Part shown: one piece after another, positions 23,864 to 36,821 of the stretch
Layout: every line of letters starts with the position of its first letter
Numbering within the stretch: position 1 is the stretch's first letter
NCBI GenBank assembly: GCA_024220505.1
Contig: JAKZZE010000004.1
Span: forward strand, 930,001-994,000
Direction: 5' to 3'
Source: Rhizopus arrhizus
Taxonomy: Eukaryota > Mucoromycota > Mucoromycetes > Mucorales > Rhizopodaceae
DNA: 64,000 nucleotides
Position numbers and translations under genes: made by a program
Notes under the pieces: generated by a model
What the model saw: the letters and a program-made list of their open reading frames with translations, nothing else
What the model was told of the DNA's origin: nothing
The model's database searches: none

Positions 23864-25113
23864 TGATTTGTAGAAAAAAAAAAAGTTATTTATTAAAAAG
23901 CCTTTTGTGATTTTTATTTTCTATATTGTTTACACTTTGTCATTAAGAAGGTTTATAGGATGATTTAAAGGAATCATATTTGAGAAAAGTAAAGATGTAT
24001 GCGACTGGGATAACAAGCATTGCTTCATTCTTCTTTTTTAGATTTGTAGAAAAAGAAAGAAAAAGAAAAGGTCTTTGTTCTACCCTTTTGACTTAAAATA
24101 CCGCTCTAAGTCCTGATAGCCAGAGGATCGTTCAAGACAAACATGGATTCTTTTGCATGCTTTGTCCTACTTTCTCACTTTTTCTTTTCTTGTAAGACAT
24201 TAACTGTTAAAATATCCTTTTTACAAAGTGTTTTGCTTACATCTGAATGCTCATTTAAAAGGAGATATAATTTGGTAAATGCAGCTTGTGAAGCGATTTC
24301 ATATTGACACTATTCCGTCAATTTTCTTTCTTCTCTTTTTTCTTTTTTTCAATCTTTTATCGTACAAGTTATTTTCAATCCTAGAAAGCCAAAGCGGTTT
24401 AATTGACTTAAGCTTATACGAGGCATATAAACCAAATGACACCGTCGTGAAGCAACATTGTTTTCTAATTTTATAAAAAATCCCTTCAACATTTTTATCA
24501 TTTTTGATTCTATCTTGCTGGTAGATCTCTTTTTATCCATGACTGATCAAGTCATGATGACCTACATGTCGAAAAATTCTTTGGTATTTTGGGTTGGCAG
24601 TGATCTTCAACACTGACAAGACAACCACTTACCAGCCGTAAAAGAGGCAAACATTAAATATGTATCGTTAATTATGCTCACTACAACTCATGTTGCAAAA
24701 TGTTTGGACCAGTTCATCGTTGTTCTAAAGAATATTTTTATTAGATAGTCACCAAAAACCCTCTTTCCAATTTTTATCCTTTTTCAGCAATTCTATTACT
24801 AGTCTTTTCTTTTGTAGTTATGTTTCCGATCGTGCTTGTCATTTGAGGACCATGAAGGCAATTGTTGATATACTAGCATTGAACGTCCCAAACTTTCCTC
24901 TATCGTCATATGCTTCAACTCTGAGAGAATTTACAGAATATATGGATCCTTCAACAAATACAAGTTGAAACTTATCGTTCCTGATGACCTACTATCTTTC
25001 CATAATATAAAAAAACTCAATTCTGCTGCTTTAAACAACATTAAAAAAAATCAAAAGTTTTCTCCGCTGTTTTATTTTCTTTCTAAAAAACAAAAAAAAA
25101 AAACAACAGTTTG
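23864..25113. other. intergenic, no gene seen
   Basis: Spacer between two plus-strand genes. It has CT-rich tracts and a few short frames (24279-24476; one from 24540) that lack domain features. It presumably holds the 3' UTR of the transcription factor and the promoter of the FHA/G-patch gene. Confidence 0.4.
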
Positions 25114-26085
25114 ATGGAAACAAATCAAGAAGAGGAAAACAAAGAATCAACACCCAAAGAAAAGGAGCAGTGGATCTTTGATGATTTCTTTGGGATTTAT
25201 GTAATGCACGGTGAAAAGCGTGTCATGTATCACAATGGAGAACAGTGGATCTGTGGAGATTATGACAGCTTTTACACTACAGCTGCCACCACTAATAACA
25301 GCACACATTCTATTCGACTTGTCGTTCAATCCTGTCCTTTTTTCAAGTCAGGGCAAGTGGTGCTAGTAGACGAGAATGGGTTGACAGTAGGTCGCGATCG
25401 GTCGTGGGATCGTCGTCTGCGTTTACCAGAAATGGCAGTTAGCAAATATCACTGCATGGTTTTCTTGAATCCTACAACACAGCAGTTTTATATCGTTGAC
25501 GTAGGATCCCAGCATGGTACTATTGTCAATGGAAAGAGGCTGTCTAAGACTAAACAAAGTAGCTTGCCACAATTGCTTCATCATTTGGATAGCATCGAGA
25601 TTGGATCGACTACACTGCAAGTTCATTTACATCAAACTGGCCCCTGCAAAGAATGCTTAACCCAAGTTTTTATTGACGTGTCTTCTGGAAAGAAAGAAAA
25701 AAGAAAGCCGAGTGGAATGCAAGATTTAGCAACTAATAAACGGGATTGGATGAGATACTATAAGGAATGTTATGATCTTGGTAGTACACAACAAGTCAAT
25801 GACGAATATGTAGATCGTGCAGAATTAAGGAGACAAACAACAGTAGATGCCACGCCTATACCCAAGCCTCAAATTGCTACTCCCCCTGTCTCAGTTTCGT
25901 CGCCTGTACCTCATCTTCCAGTTTCGTCATCTCCTCAAACTGCAGTCAAAGGCATCGGCAGTGACATGTTGAAAAAGTTGGGTTGGCAAGAAGGACAAAG
26001 CCTAGGTAAAAATCAGACAGGCATCACAGAACCTATTCAACTTGCTACACAAAAAGATCGAGCAGGCTTAGGGATGAAGAAATAA
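25114..26085 (+). CDS. AGGF1-like FHA and G-patch protein
   Basis: Single-exon gene of 323 residues, probably nuclear and RNA-related. The N-terminus (FDDFFGIYVM, then YHNGEQWICG) resembles a degenerate OCRE repeat. Residues about 90-180 form an FHA domain with GLTVGRDRSWD, SKYHCMVF and DVGSQHGTIVNG, the phosphothreonine-binding Arg and Ser-x-x-His being present. The C-terminus has a G-patch: IGSDMLKKLGWQEGQSLGK, ending AGLGMKK. OCRE-FHA-G-patch is the order of AGGF1 and its fungal relatives, linked to splicing. The ATG at 25114 is preceded by an A-rich leader. It converges on the gene ending at 26189. Confidence 0.85.
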   Translation: METNQEEENKESTPKEKEQWIFDDFFGIYVMHGEKRVMYHNGEQWICGDYDSFYTTAATTNNSTHSIRLVVQSCPFFKSGQVVLVDENGLTVGRDRSWDRRLRLPEMAVSKYHCMVFLNPTTQQFYIVDVGSQHGTIVNGKRLSKTKQSSLPQLLHHLDSIEIGSTTLQVHLHQTGPCKECLTQVFIDVSSGKKEKRKPSGMQDLATNKRDWMRYYKECYDLGSTQQVNDEYVDRAELRRQTTVDATPIPKPQIATPPVSVSSPVPHLPVSSSPQTAVKGIGSDMLKKLGWQEGQSLGKNQTGITEPIQLATQKDRAGLGMKK

Positions 26086-26091
26086 TCCCCC

Positions 26092-26117
26092 TTTTTTTTT
26101 GAAAAAAAAAAAAAAAA
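26092..26117. repeat. T9-g-A16 palindrome between convergent genes
   Basis: A poly-T run followed after one G by poly-A lies in the 103-bp gap between two convergent stop codons. It can form a hairpin in either transcript. A role in 3' end formation is inferred only. Confidence 0.6.
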
Positions 26118-26188
26118 GTTTTATTATATTACTACACAGACACGAACACACAAACAACAATGACTGGATTTGTTTTTTTGTTTTTTTT

Positions 26189-27271
26189 TTAGCCTTGGAT
26201 ATTGAAGGTCTTTGATTCAAAGGTACAGATTTCATTAGAATGTTTTGAAGTAACATAAAGCTTATAACGATAGTCTGCTTCAGGGTTGATATTTTCCAAT
26301 TTGAGATGATCTTTAATTGTAAAGGAATTTTGGATGGGTTCATTGCCAGTCCAAGCAACACCTCTAAATTTATCTCCTTCGTACAATTCAACTTTAATCA
26401 AGGAATCTGTTTGCGAAGCGCTGTCACGAAGGGCTTGAATATGAATATGATGGCCGACGTTAAATGTATTGCCCTCTTTAGGGTAGTCGACAGATAGACC
26501 AAAGCAACCTTTATAATGTTCAGGATGATAAATGCTATCATCATTAAGGGATTCGGTATATTCAGTATCTCCAGCAGCGTTAGTATGAGATCCAGAGGTA
26601 ACCTTGAAGGTATGGGATGTTTCTATACAGTCAGGACCATGTGTATCTTTGTCGCCATTTGGACCCTTGATTAAGTTTGTTACCCAAACACTATAAATGA
26701 AATGATTAATACCTTGTTTGGTTCTTTTTTTTTAAAAAAAAAAATAATACCGGTAGTAATAAAGGCCTGCTGATACACTATCAGGGATTGTATCTTTGAG
26801 AGAAGCAGTAGTCTGTAAATCATAACTGCCTGCCCAGATATTTTGAATATATTTGGCGTTTCCATCAGAATCCACAGAGAACAACTATGAATATTATTTT
26901 AGAAATGTTTACAACGAAATGATATTTTTGCTGTATTACATCAAGACCGGTGATTGTCTTTTTACGTTCATCAGGTTTTCTGGCTTAATTAAGAGGGGAT
27001 TGGATCAGTTCCTTTATGATAATCAAGGGATATTGTATACTTACTAACCGTAACCTTGGTTTCTTCACCAGCAACTACAACAGTTTCACCCGTAGGAAAT
27101 GAAACACCAAGACCTAAAATAAAATATTATTTTTTGATGTTATTAAAAATTAGGTTAATCAACTCTACCATCACACCAAGTCTTCATAGCTTCACTGTAT
27201 GAATCAGCTGCATCAAGAGGAACAACAGTTGCTAAAATAATCGCAGAAATGGCGGCAACAGAGAATTTCAT
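26189..27271 (-). CDS. secreted Kre9/KNH-like Ig-fold protein
   Basis: Four exons. The start at 27271 gives a signal peptide (MKFSVAAISAIILATVVPLDA). The introns use GTAGAG, GTTAGT and GTATTA donors; the second donor restores ETKVT to LFSVDSDGN. The mature part contains GETVVVAGEETKVT, NIWAGSYDLQ and AGLYYYRVWVTN, the pattern of the Ser-Thr-rich/Kre9-KNH N-terminal domain. A second half repeats the theme: VELYEGDKFRGVAW, NSFTIKDHLKLENI, DYRYKLYVTS. No GPI signal or Ser/Thr-rich tail is evident, so it is probably a free secreted or wall protein. Function is not defined. Confidence 0.6.
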
Positions 27272-27754
27272 TATACTTTAAGAAGAAAGAGGTTAAGAAA
27301 AGAAAAAAAGAAAAAAAGAAGGTCGATCTTTTTAAGTTAAGGATAGTAGGAGGATTAAGGGCACTACACAGTCTAAAAATAAGCATCAATTAACGTACCG
27401 AAGAGTTTTTACCTGTTTGCTTTGTTTCCTCCCCCTTTCAAACCATAATCTAACGACCTATCGTATTCTTGAGATACAATTTGCCCTTAAAAAGAAAACA
27501 CGGAGTCTCGAATGTATAAGCTTGAAATTTTATGCTTCACATCACAGTAAACAAAGTCTTTAAAAAAGAAAACATCCACACTTGCGATATTCATTTTAAC
27601 AAAACTAATTGAAATTTGAAAAAAAAAAAATAAAAAAAAAATAATAAAAAAACAATATCTACTTTTGGTCTTTTTAAATTATGAGCTATTTTTTTATTTT
27701 TTTGTTTGTTGATAAAAAAAAAAAAAAACAGTTTTTGTTGTGATGCATATACAA
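27272..27754. other. intergenic between two minus-strand genes
   Basis: Promoter of the Kre9-like gene and 3' region of the purine permease. It contains A/T homopolymers (about 27600-27735). No gene was seen. Confidence 0.4.
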
Positions 27755-29633
27755 TTAATATTTAAAATATCTATCGTTGGCTCTAGTTTCCATACTAAAC
27801 ATGGATCCATCTTCTAATCCAATGACGACTCTTGGATCTCTTGGATTTTCTTTGGCTGCTTCAGAGTGTGCTCTATACGCATCCTCATCATCCTCTTGCT
27901 CTTCAAACTCATACTCATCTTGATGCCAATTAAACTCTTTTCCTTGTATTTTTGCAATGATGTATTGAATCCACATGGGTACAAATGACCTGCTAAGCAC
28001 TGCAGTCCACCAATCCTCACGCTGTGAGTAATCAGGACGTATGCGTCCGCCAGAACCTTTATCAATGATATAAACCAATCCATTGAGGGTAATGTAAGCA
28101 CAGATACCACCAATGACACCATAAGCAATTGAATAAGTAAAGGGCATGACAGTAATGGTGATGAAGGCTGGAATGGCATCACCAGGATAATCCCAATTGA
28201 TATTACGTACACTGGATGTCATCATCGAGCCTACCAAGATAAGAGCGGGACCCGTTGACCAAGGTGGGAAACTAGCAAAGATGGGCGAAAAGAAGATGGA
28301 AATAAAAAAGCCAAATGCTACCGTGATTGCAGTGATACCTGTCCTGCCACCTTCAGCAATACCAGCGCCTGATTCAACAAAGGCAGTACAAGAAGAAGTG
28401 CCAAAGCAAGACCCAATGGATACACAACAAGCATCCGCCATAAAGGCCCAGGTTGAATGCTCAAAGTCGCCTGCTGTATCAGTAAATCCACCATAGCGTG
28501 CCATAGAATACATGGTACCTGTGGTATCCAAAATATCAACATATAAAAAGGTAATCAAGGCAATCCAAATCTCCTTTGATGTCATGTCAAAGTCAAATTG
28601 TCCCATGACATTCTTCAGATTGTGTATCGTTGCTACTTTTTTAAAATAATCAAACATTTGATTTCCAGCTTCTGTGTAAGGAAAATAAGTGATGGGACTA
28701 TTACGAGGCCAGGAAGTGATGGCAATCACAATGATACCAATCAAGATTGCACCTTGAACGCGAAACATGATGAGGAGACCCATGATGATTAAACCAAGTA
28801 AGCCCATGTACATGGTTGGAGAAGTCATATGTCCTGCAACACAAGCACCATGTTCATCTAAAGCTGAAGCAGGACAGCCGCCTAAGGTGACAAGTGTTGA
28901 ATAATCTAGTCCGACTAAGCCAATACCTGCTGAAGATTGTAAACCGATGAAACACAGATAAAGACCAATACCACATCCCATAGCCACCTTGATGCTCATT
29001 GGGATCACTCGAGCGAACCACTGTCGGACACCAAATAAAGAAAGAATAAAAAAGATGATGCCTTCGATAAAGACAGCAGCCAATGCGGTTTGATAAGAAA
29101 CTTTACCAGAGCCATGGTATCCAACGATCGTATAAGTAAAATACGCATTCAATCCCATACTAATTTTTAATATTAATTTTTGTAATTGAACTATATTATT
29201 TCTATTGTACCCAGGTGCCATACCCAATGGCAAATTAGCAAATACACCAATCATAATACTAGAAATCATTGCACAAATAGAAGTAGCTATAATCATGTCA
29301 AGTCTGAAATTATAAAGGCATTGTAGGTAAGCAGGATCATTATCACAGGTTGGGTCAGTTGGAGTACTGTTACAGACACATGTTCCACCACTTTCTGAAA
29401 TAATTGTAGCATTGACAGAGATAATATAAGCCTATGTTAAATCATGTTTGAATACACCTTTTGAATATCTATATTTTTACCATTGCAAAGAACACAGTAA
29501 CTCCAGCACGTAATTCGGTTGTAAATCTTGTTCCTTTTCTTTCTCTTCTATGTCCTGAATATTCTAATTGAAAGTATCTTCCAATGATAGATCGTGCCAC
29601 TCGAGCATCTAATTTATCAACCCAATTTGTCAT
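27755..29633 (-). CDS. AzgA-type purine permease (NCS2/AzgA family)
   Basis: Plasma-membrane symporter predicted to import adenine, guanine and hypoxanthine. Three exons (29633-29481, 29431-29211, 29159-27755) encode 592 residues. The second junction restores APG to MGLNAYFTY, a family signature, followed by GKVSYQTALAAVFIEG. Further conserved blocks are FLYVDILDTTGTMYSMA, GSCFGTSSCTAFVESGAGI and EGGRTGITA. About twelve hydrophobic segments are present. A Cys-rich loop (SGGTCVCNSTPTDPTCDND) between the first segments is typical of fungal AzgA. The cytosolic C-tail is acidic (EFEEQEDDEDAY). The start at 29633 gives the N-terminus MTNWVDKLDARVARSI. Salvage import complements the de novo purine gene ADE6 13 kb away, with no evidence of linkage. 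Confidence 0.93.
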
Positions 29634-31872
29634 TTGGTATTATTTAAACAATCACAGCCATACGTTGAACTTTTTTTTAAAAAAAAGAAAAGTTTTTTTT
29701 TTTTTCCCTCTTTAATCCATTGAAATATAAACTACCATATCACCGTCACATTGAACACATCAAACAATTGTCTTTTTTTTTTTCGTCTTTTAATAATTGT
29801 CTGAGGCCGAATTACTGTGTTAGACCTATGCATGTTGACGCATAGATCGCATGTATTAATGGTAATAGTTTAACCTATGATATGAGCATACTTTGATAAT
29901 TGAATATTATCAACTAATACAAAAGCCTATTATCAACCTCAAATAATTTTTTTTTTTTTAATTCATAAAAATAGTTATGCAAATTGAATAATCTATTTTG
30001 ATTACCTGGTTTTCTTTCTTTTCTTTTAAAAAAAAGAATGGCGGTATTCTGTGTAACTTGAGTTAAATACAAGATCACAAAGAATATTCTGTTCAAAGAG
30101 AATATAAAAGTATGAAAGACATATAGTAATTAATACACTGTTTTAATTCAAATATGATTTATATATTTTTGTGAGATCAATTGAATTATTCTTCCTTCAA
30201 AAAAAAAAGAAAATTTTAACAATTGTAGTACCCAATGTTCCTTATCAATTGTATCCCGAATCGATTTGAACGGAGACAATAAAGGCTGATCCACTGTTAT
30301 ACAGATCAGGGTTTCAACTAAATTTATAGCATCAACAAAAACCGTTATTCAACATAATCACCAGTTTGATTTTTGATTCTGTCACGTAATGAGCCACCAT
30401 GTAATTTTTAGGTACAAGATTTTTCAGGTTATTTATTGTTTAAAATTATGATTGGCCGTTAGCGATGTTCCAATTTGCCAAACTTAAAATTTTTTCAATC
30501 ATTGGTTGTCTGGAAATGAATATAATTGCCTATTTTGTCAAGTCAATTGGGTCCTTCTGTAACAGTGGGTTTCGCCGTGCTTTTTTAAGTATTGCTAGTG
30601 ATCCTATGCATTTAAGTTTACATATATAGTAGTTGACTCTTTAAAGGAAAATGTACCTAGTGAAATTTTATGAGCAACAATAAAAGTAGAATACGCGGCA
30701 GGATAGGAAGAGAAAGGTTATAAAGATGAGAAAATTGGAATGAAAATTCGAAATAGTCAATCTAGTGGCCAAATCGCAAACTTGAAGTATGCTTAAAACA
30801 AATTCAAAAATGATGATGAAAAGATGCATCCAGCGAAAAGCACAACATGAAAAGGGGGTCTAAAGATTAAACTTAGTGAAATACGCATCAGGTATTTCAT
30901 TTAGCCGTAATTGATCAAACTATCAATGACCTTCATGTGCGGTCTGAAGGAGCTCGATGTGTCAAAACAGCTTTTCATACATGCTTCAGAAATCAATGCT
31001 TGTTTTTGCTTAAAAATGTTGGGTTGATCAGTGACAGCAGAAGCTCTGATCGTGTCATAGATCCTTTGTATGATCATGAGCAGATGAATGAATACTGAAA
31101 ACAGATAATTTCATAAGAAACTCGACATTGATTATGAAGCTACCCATGTGAGTATTTCTAGTGTAACTAAAGTAATAGCCCCTGACTGATTATGATATGA
31201 TTCAATAAGTTATTGGTAACAAAGTCACATAGTTTACAAAGCATAATCATACACTGTCTTTTGTTCACAGTAAAGACTGAAACCGAATTAGGCTTTTTTT
31301 TCTGGAATCCAGCCTTAAGAAAATCAAAATTGACAATATAAATCATAGCATTTGAACTAGTTCTGACAACATCATATACTTGTACATTCTTCATTTTATA
31401 TTAATAGCTACGATATCTGATTTTGTGTGCTTCTCTAATACTCTTTTCATGCGCCAGTGATACAATAGTATATTGATTGATTTACCAAATTCTTTGCGAA
31501 TAGCAGCTATTTCACCCTGGTTTCAATCAATCATTATCTTTTTAACTAAAATCGTTACCAGGTTTTTTTTTTTATCAAAGTACGAAAATTATAGACCAAC
31601 GAGACAAAGTATTTGTAAATTGAATTTGACTACTTAAGATTCAAGTGTAATGAATTTTTTTTATCATCAAAAAGAATCTTGTAATCAAATAGTCTATCCA
31701 CATAGTTTAAAATGAAAACAAGTGCATGCAATGGAATACAAACAATGGCTTTGCGTCTTTCAAAATCTATTGAAAATTTTATTGAGTTGGTATCATCTTT
31801 TTTTTTTATAAGCTTCTATTAGTTTAAAAACATCTAAACATGCAACTTTTTCTTTTATTTTTAAACTATTCA
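29634..31872. other. intergenic, no gene seen
   Basis: 2.2-kb AT-rich spacer. A T8-A8 palindrome at 29671-29686 sits in the permease leader. Short frames near 29914 and 31167 are not supported. No RNA gene was recognised. Confidence 0.45.
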
Positions 31873-33649
31873 TTATCCATCAAATACAGAAGGATCTACT
31901 TTAATACCAAATTGTCTAAACATCTAATAATAACAATATAATTAATTAAAAAGTTAAAAAGATAGTTAAAGTACTTGCCTCATCTTTCATTCTTTCGTCT
32001 AATATGTCCTCTAATCCTTTGGAACTCACTCCAAATACAAGTTTATTCATCTCATCTCGTAATCGCACAAACCAAAATCCAATATTCATCAGTAGCAGTG
32101 TTCCTTCAAAGATGACAGATCGCCAACTCAACCAGGATCCTCTGTCATCTTTACATTGAACAGCCCACCTTGCCATCAAATTCAGACGATTGACAGGGCT
32201 TCCAACTGATTTATTGTTGGCTCTTACAATATTCATGTTTCTTGAGATAAAAATCAACTCTCGTGGAAACAGTTCTTGGTCTCTCAGAAAATGCTTTATT
32301 CTGTCCTTCATGTGCACTTGCAAGTCATACATCTCTTTCACATCCACACTCTGATCAATCGATTTTTTTCCTGAAAAAGGTCGTTGAAGAGTGATAGAGG
32401 CAAACATGTTGGCATCATGAATACCCCACTTTTCACATATTCGTGTCATCCTGGGTATATCAAGCATGAACAAAGCTTCCCAAAGTTCACAGTATTCTAA
32501 TCTAAATTTTTCGGATTCTTGAATATACAGACCGTGGTCTATTATTATCACCTGTACTTGTCTTTTCTTTTTTGGGTTATGTCTCACTAATACATTGCCA
32601 GGATGTGGATCACCTAAACAGCATAAAAGATGAGTACAACTAAAATATGCATAGATAAAAATGTACCATGTACAAATCCAGTGCGAAATATTTGACTAGA
32701 AAAGGCTTCTACAGAAATCTTCATGGCTTCTTTATAGTCTAATCCTCTATTTTTTAATTCTCTAGTATCTGTCAACTGTATACCATCAACCCATTCACAC
32801 ACAAGTACTCGTTTTGAAGTATATTCGTCATAAACCTTGGGTACGTACACCTTCCCATCAAGCGATTTCTCTTGTTGAAGGTATTCCCATGCCCTTTTTG
32901 CATTGCTATAAATCATGATGATGAGCTCGTTATGAGATCGTTTTGCCTCATTTGATGTACCTTGCTTCAATTTGAAAGTCAGCTTCCATGCGCATATGTT
33001 CTTCAACATAGTCACTAGACCAAGCCAAAGGCAGATCAAATGCATACTCGTACACTTTGAGCAAGATACGGAAAGCTCTCAGATCCCAATTGATTTGCTT
33101 CTGAATGGCCGGTTTTTGTATCTTGACAGCCACGGTCTCTCCAGTTTTCAATCGAGCTCTGTGAACTTGAGCAATTGAAGCTGAAGCGATCGGTGTCAAG
33201 TCAAACTCGGCAAACACGTCACTTGGGTGTAATCCATTAAAGTCTTCCATAAATACGCGTTCTACTGCACGGAAAGGCACTGCGGGCGCGGCATCAAACA
33301 GCTTTCGAGCTCGTCTTTGATAGGCTGGTGGTAGCACGGCAGATTGAGTGCCTATGACTTGACCCATCTTTATATACAGTCCTCCGTTCTGTTCAAAGAC
33401 GTCAAAGATTCGGTTGGCCACTCTTTCATGCAGTTTTTCAATCTTCTCACTCTCTTCTTTGCTGGGCCCAGGTTTAAAGTTGATTTTGTAATCAAGTGCG
33501 ACTGCAATGCCATTGTAAAATGTTCTGACATTGCGGCCGAGTATCTGAGCTTCACTGCGGGAATCATAGCTATAAAGTCCAAAACCTAACAAACTTGTAC
33601 CCAAAGTGGCTTTGGTACGCCTTGATAACCTTCTTAGATAATAGGACAT
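31873..33649 (-). CDS. MCP2: ADCK1/Mcp2-like ABC1 (UbiB) family atypical kinase
   Basis: Mitochondrial UbiB-family protein related to yeast Mcp2/Cqd2 and human ADCK1, linked to coenzyme Q and lipid homeostasis. The N-terminus is basic with a short hydrophobic stretch (LGTSLLGFGLYSY). Hallmarks: YIKMGQVIGTQSAVLP (KxGQ motif), PIASASIAQVHRA (Ala-rich loop replacing a P-loop), TVAVKIQKP (Lys), GDPHPGNVL and IIIDHGLY (metal-binding HG in place of DFG). Introns: one near 32960-32906 turns EARYIK into EASNAKRAWEYL; one at the VHG/DPHPGN junction; and a GC-AG intron near 31980 that adds the final exon MFRQFGIKVDPSVFDG, typical for the family. The ATG at 33649 starts MSYYLRRLSRR. Confidence 0.9.
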
Positions 33650-34143
33650 ACTATTAAAAAAAAGTAAAGTTGTACAATGGATTTGCTAAATAAAAGAGGT
33701 ATTCTATCTGCGCATATTTTTATTTTTTTCAATATTTGCGTCATGTTACCATCAATGGACACTGAGATTTAATGGTAAGCCGATAAACCCCGCTGATCAC
33801 TCTGTAATTAAATCAATGTGCTTCTTTCAGTTTATCTTATATTTAAACAAGCTATTTTATTTGAAGGTTTAAATGAGCACACTGTGTTTATACATCATAA
33901 TTGACCAAGTCAGATCAACTAAAACGTAAAAGAACCTAAAAAAAAAACTCCTCATGGAAGCAAGGGCAAAAAAAAAAAAAGTAAATGAGTAAGGAGAGAA
34001 AGACGTGTCATAGAGATCAGTGTGAGCTCTGGGGCATTCTTTGCACGAGGTAGGCTGAGGATATAAGCGGTTTCTTTTTGTCCAAGTTAGGTAGTTAGGT
34101 TCATAAAGGATGGTACAAGCGATTGGGTGGACACGTTGGACAT
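33650..34143. other. intergenic, no gene seen
   Basis: Promoter side of the ADCK1-like gene and 3' flank of the LINE ORF1 relic. No coding or RNA feature was recognised. Confidence 0.4.
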
Positions 34144-34927
34144 TTATCCACGGAAGCTATGTATGGTCAAAAATGTGTCCTGCGTGGTACTTTTATGGTA
34201 GGGTAAGGTTATATGACGCCCATGATTCAAGGTCAATAAGGCCAGACTGGACAAAGAAGTGGACAGCAGCATTGTGAATGGGGCCCCTGAATCACTGCAG
34301 GGCGATGCAGATTCGATGGAGGAACGCTTTGCGAGCACGTTGGACTTTACAACCAGTGAGTTCATTGACGGGCATAGGGTTATGAATCGTTGAGGCATCC
34401 AAAAAATCGAAATCCTCACAGACTGTGATGTTGAATTTGCTCAATGGTGAACGAAGCTCAGTTTTATAACAAATATGAATAAGGAAGCTGGCCAAGTTTC
34501 GATTCGAATAATGAATATCCAGAGTGCGATGGACATTGATGTGTAATCTGCAAAGGTTAGAAAGTAATTGTTGTAGAGGAAGGGGGAATCGAATGGGTAC
34601 ATGGATGTGTTTAAAGCCTGTTGATTCAGCAGATGAAGAAAACTGCCTGGCAATGGCAGCCAGACTAGGTTGGGAAGTATTACATTTAGGCTTCGCAACC
34701 TTAGGTGAAGAGGGGCGGTTTGATAGAGTGGGAGGATTATGAGGGAGGGAAGAAACGGTTGGCGATGTGGTGTGTCCAGATGAAGAAAGTGGGATGTCTG
34801 TGGTCAGCGGCTTTAGAGCAAGTTGTTTCCTTGCGGAAACATCCTCTTGTTGTAATTTACAACTCTCAGCATGGGCAGTAGCTAAGTCTGCCTGCAGTTG
34901 TTGGGGCTGCTTGCTGTTGAGGTGCAT
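34144..34927 (-). pseudogene. LINE-type (non-LTR) retrotransposon ORF1-like relic
   Basis: Minus-strand frame 34927-34292 (211 codons) has a Gln/Ser/Pro-rich N-terminal half. The C-terminal half (FKHIHVPIRFPLPLQQLL, LDIHYSNRNLASFLIH) resembles the C-terminal domain of ORF1 proteins that accompany LINE elements in Mucorales. The frame stops at CIALQ, then TGA, but resumes with FRGPIHNAAVHFFVQSG and LESWAS, matching the expected downstream helices. The TGA therefore looks like a lesion. No reverse transcriptase follows within reach, so this is a fragment. The family match is from memory of related proteins. Confidence 0.6.
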
Positions 34928-36786
34928 AGTAAAGGCTTCCTAACAAAACACAAATCTATTGAAAGTAATGGAAAGTGGACAGAAGTTTCCTTCAGTTTAT
35001 CTTGCGTTTAAACGAGCGCTTTATTTATATTTTACAAGACTGCAGTGGGCGCATGATGTCTTGTAGTCATCGTTTCACCCAGGTCAGATCAAAAGGAAGA
35101 ATAAAAAGAAGCTAAAAAATTCTTTAGGATCAAGGGTAAAAATGAATGGAAAGGAAGGGAGTAAGAAGAGAATTAAGTGAATAATCACTAGTGAGGTCAG
35201 TTTATCTTGCAGTGTTTTCAATTTGAATTAAGACAAAGTAAAAATGATTTCAGACAAGTAAAAAGTTTGTTTCAAACAAGGTAAGAGCAATTTTCAGACA
35301 AAAAGAAGAATTGTAGGTATTGACTGCAAGACATATCAACATTCAATATCAACTATATTACCTTGTAAATATCTAAATCACTGGTGAGGGCGAAACTGTT
35401 TCCTTTGTGTCGATTTCTTGTAAGTATTTTGGTCGAGCTTCACCTCTCCAGACAGAGAAAGAGATGTCAAGAATGCTTTTGCTGACATTCACATCTCTGT
35501 ACCAAATCATTATACAGTTTTTGCAATTCAAAATACTTGATATATTTCTCATCGGCGAGTTTCGAGTATTTCATATTGCATTCCTTACAATTGTTACAAA
35601 TATACAGTTACATATTAATAAAAAAACAGGAAGTTCATTATTTAAGCATTTACTTGTGGTGTTCTAAAGCCGTTAATATCTACAAAAACATAATGAAACA
35701 ATTTTGCTCTGTATTTTAACTCTTGATAAAGAACACCTGTCATCTAGGTAAGTGATGGAGGAAATTACACAAGCAGCAGATAAAGAGTCGCTGTATCTAG
35801 TAATCGAGTGAACCTTTAATGAAAAAATAGAAGGATATGACACTCTGAAGTCGTTGAACATAAAAACCATTGAATTTGACACGTAAGACTTGTTACTTTT
35901 TGGCCCATGATTAATTGAGAAATCGAATACCAAAGATTTTGCTGAGTCATGACATTGATGGAACCTATTGATTCTTGGTTTTGAACGACATATGCGTTTA
36001 CAAATATTTGGGCGCGAGATACAATATTTCCAATGAATTTGCTGAGAGTAATAACTTTTTTCTACAATCATATATTTATAATTTGGTCTAATAACAGATT
36101 TTAGGTATACATTGCGAGTATAGCACTCAAGATTCTTGCCAAAATGATTATCTAAAGTTTCATCAAGTGTAAGCTTGTAAGTTTGACAAATTTTGAATCT
36201 TGAATTGTTATGATATGTTCCATCGCAAGACCCGAATTTGACAATATCAGCTGAGCTACTGCCGGATTGTTCATTTTCAAGTCTCTGACACTTTCCTTTA
36301 ACTTATCAATCTTTGTATCGTAGTCTTCTTTCCCTTTTCTCTTCTTTTTACTTAAATTATTTTGATTAAATTTACAATTCAATGTAGCTTGCTTTCTAAA
36401 TATATTTCCTGCACAAGTAGCTACCTTTGTCTTTATGATCTTGTTCACCGCAGTCCGTGCGCGTTTGGATTTCTATTATAGCTTTTGCATATATTAGGTT
36501 AGATAAATGTAACACAATAGATTATACTGCTGAACAAATTGACCCTTTTCAACTGTTATGCGTTTCTTTCTGTACTCTTCCTTAAAATATTCAATCGATT
36601 TAGAGGATGATTTAATGTTATTTGATGCCAAAAAAAGAAAAGAACATGATATACATCAATGAAGTTGTTGTTCTTTATATCACGAAAACAATTATAATTG
36701 AATAACTGCAATGATCTTATCTGGTGCGCAAAGCCTTTGTCTGTATTTGTAGAAAGCGTATGACTTGGGCAATATTACTGTACTTG

Positions 36787-36821
<35 letters not shown>

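Noticed and set aside
24540..24990. Possible remnant starting MTDQVMMTYMSKNS
   Set aside because: Only about 27 codons are open and no transposase or host motif follows, so there is no support for a feature.
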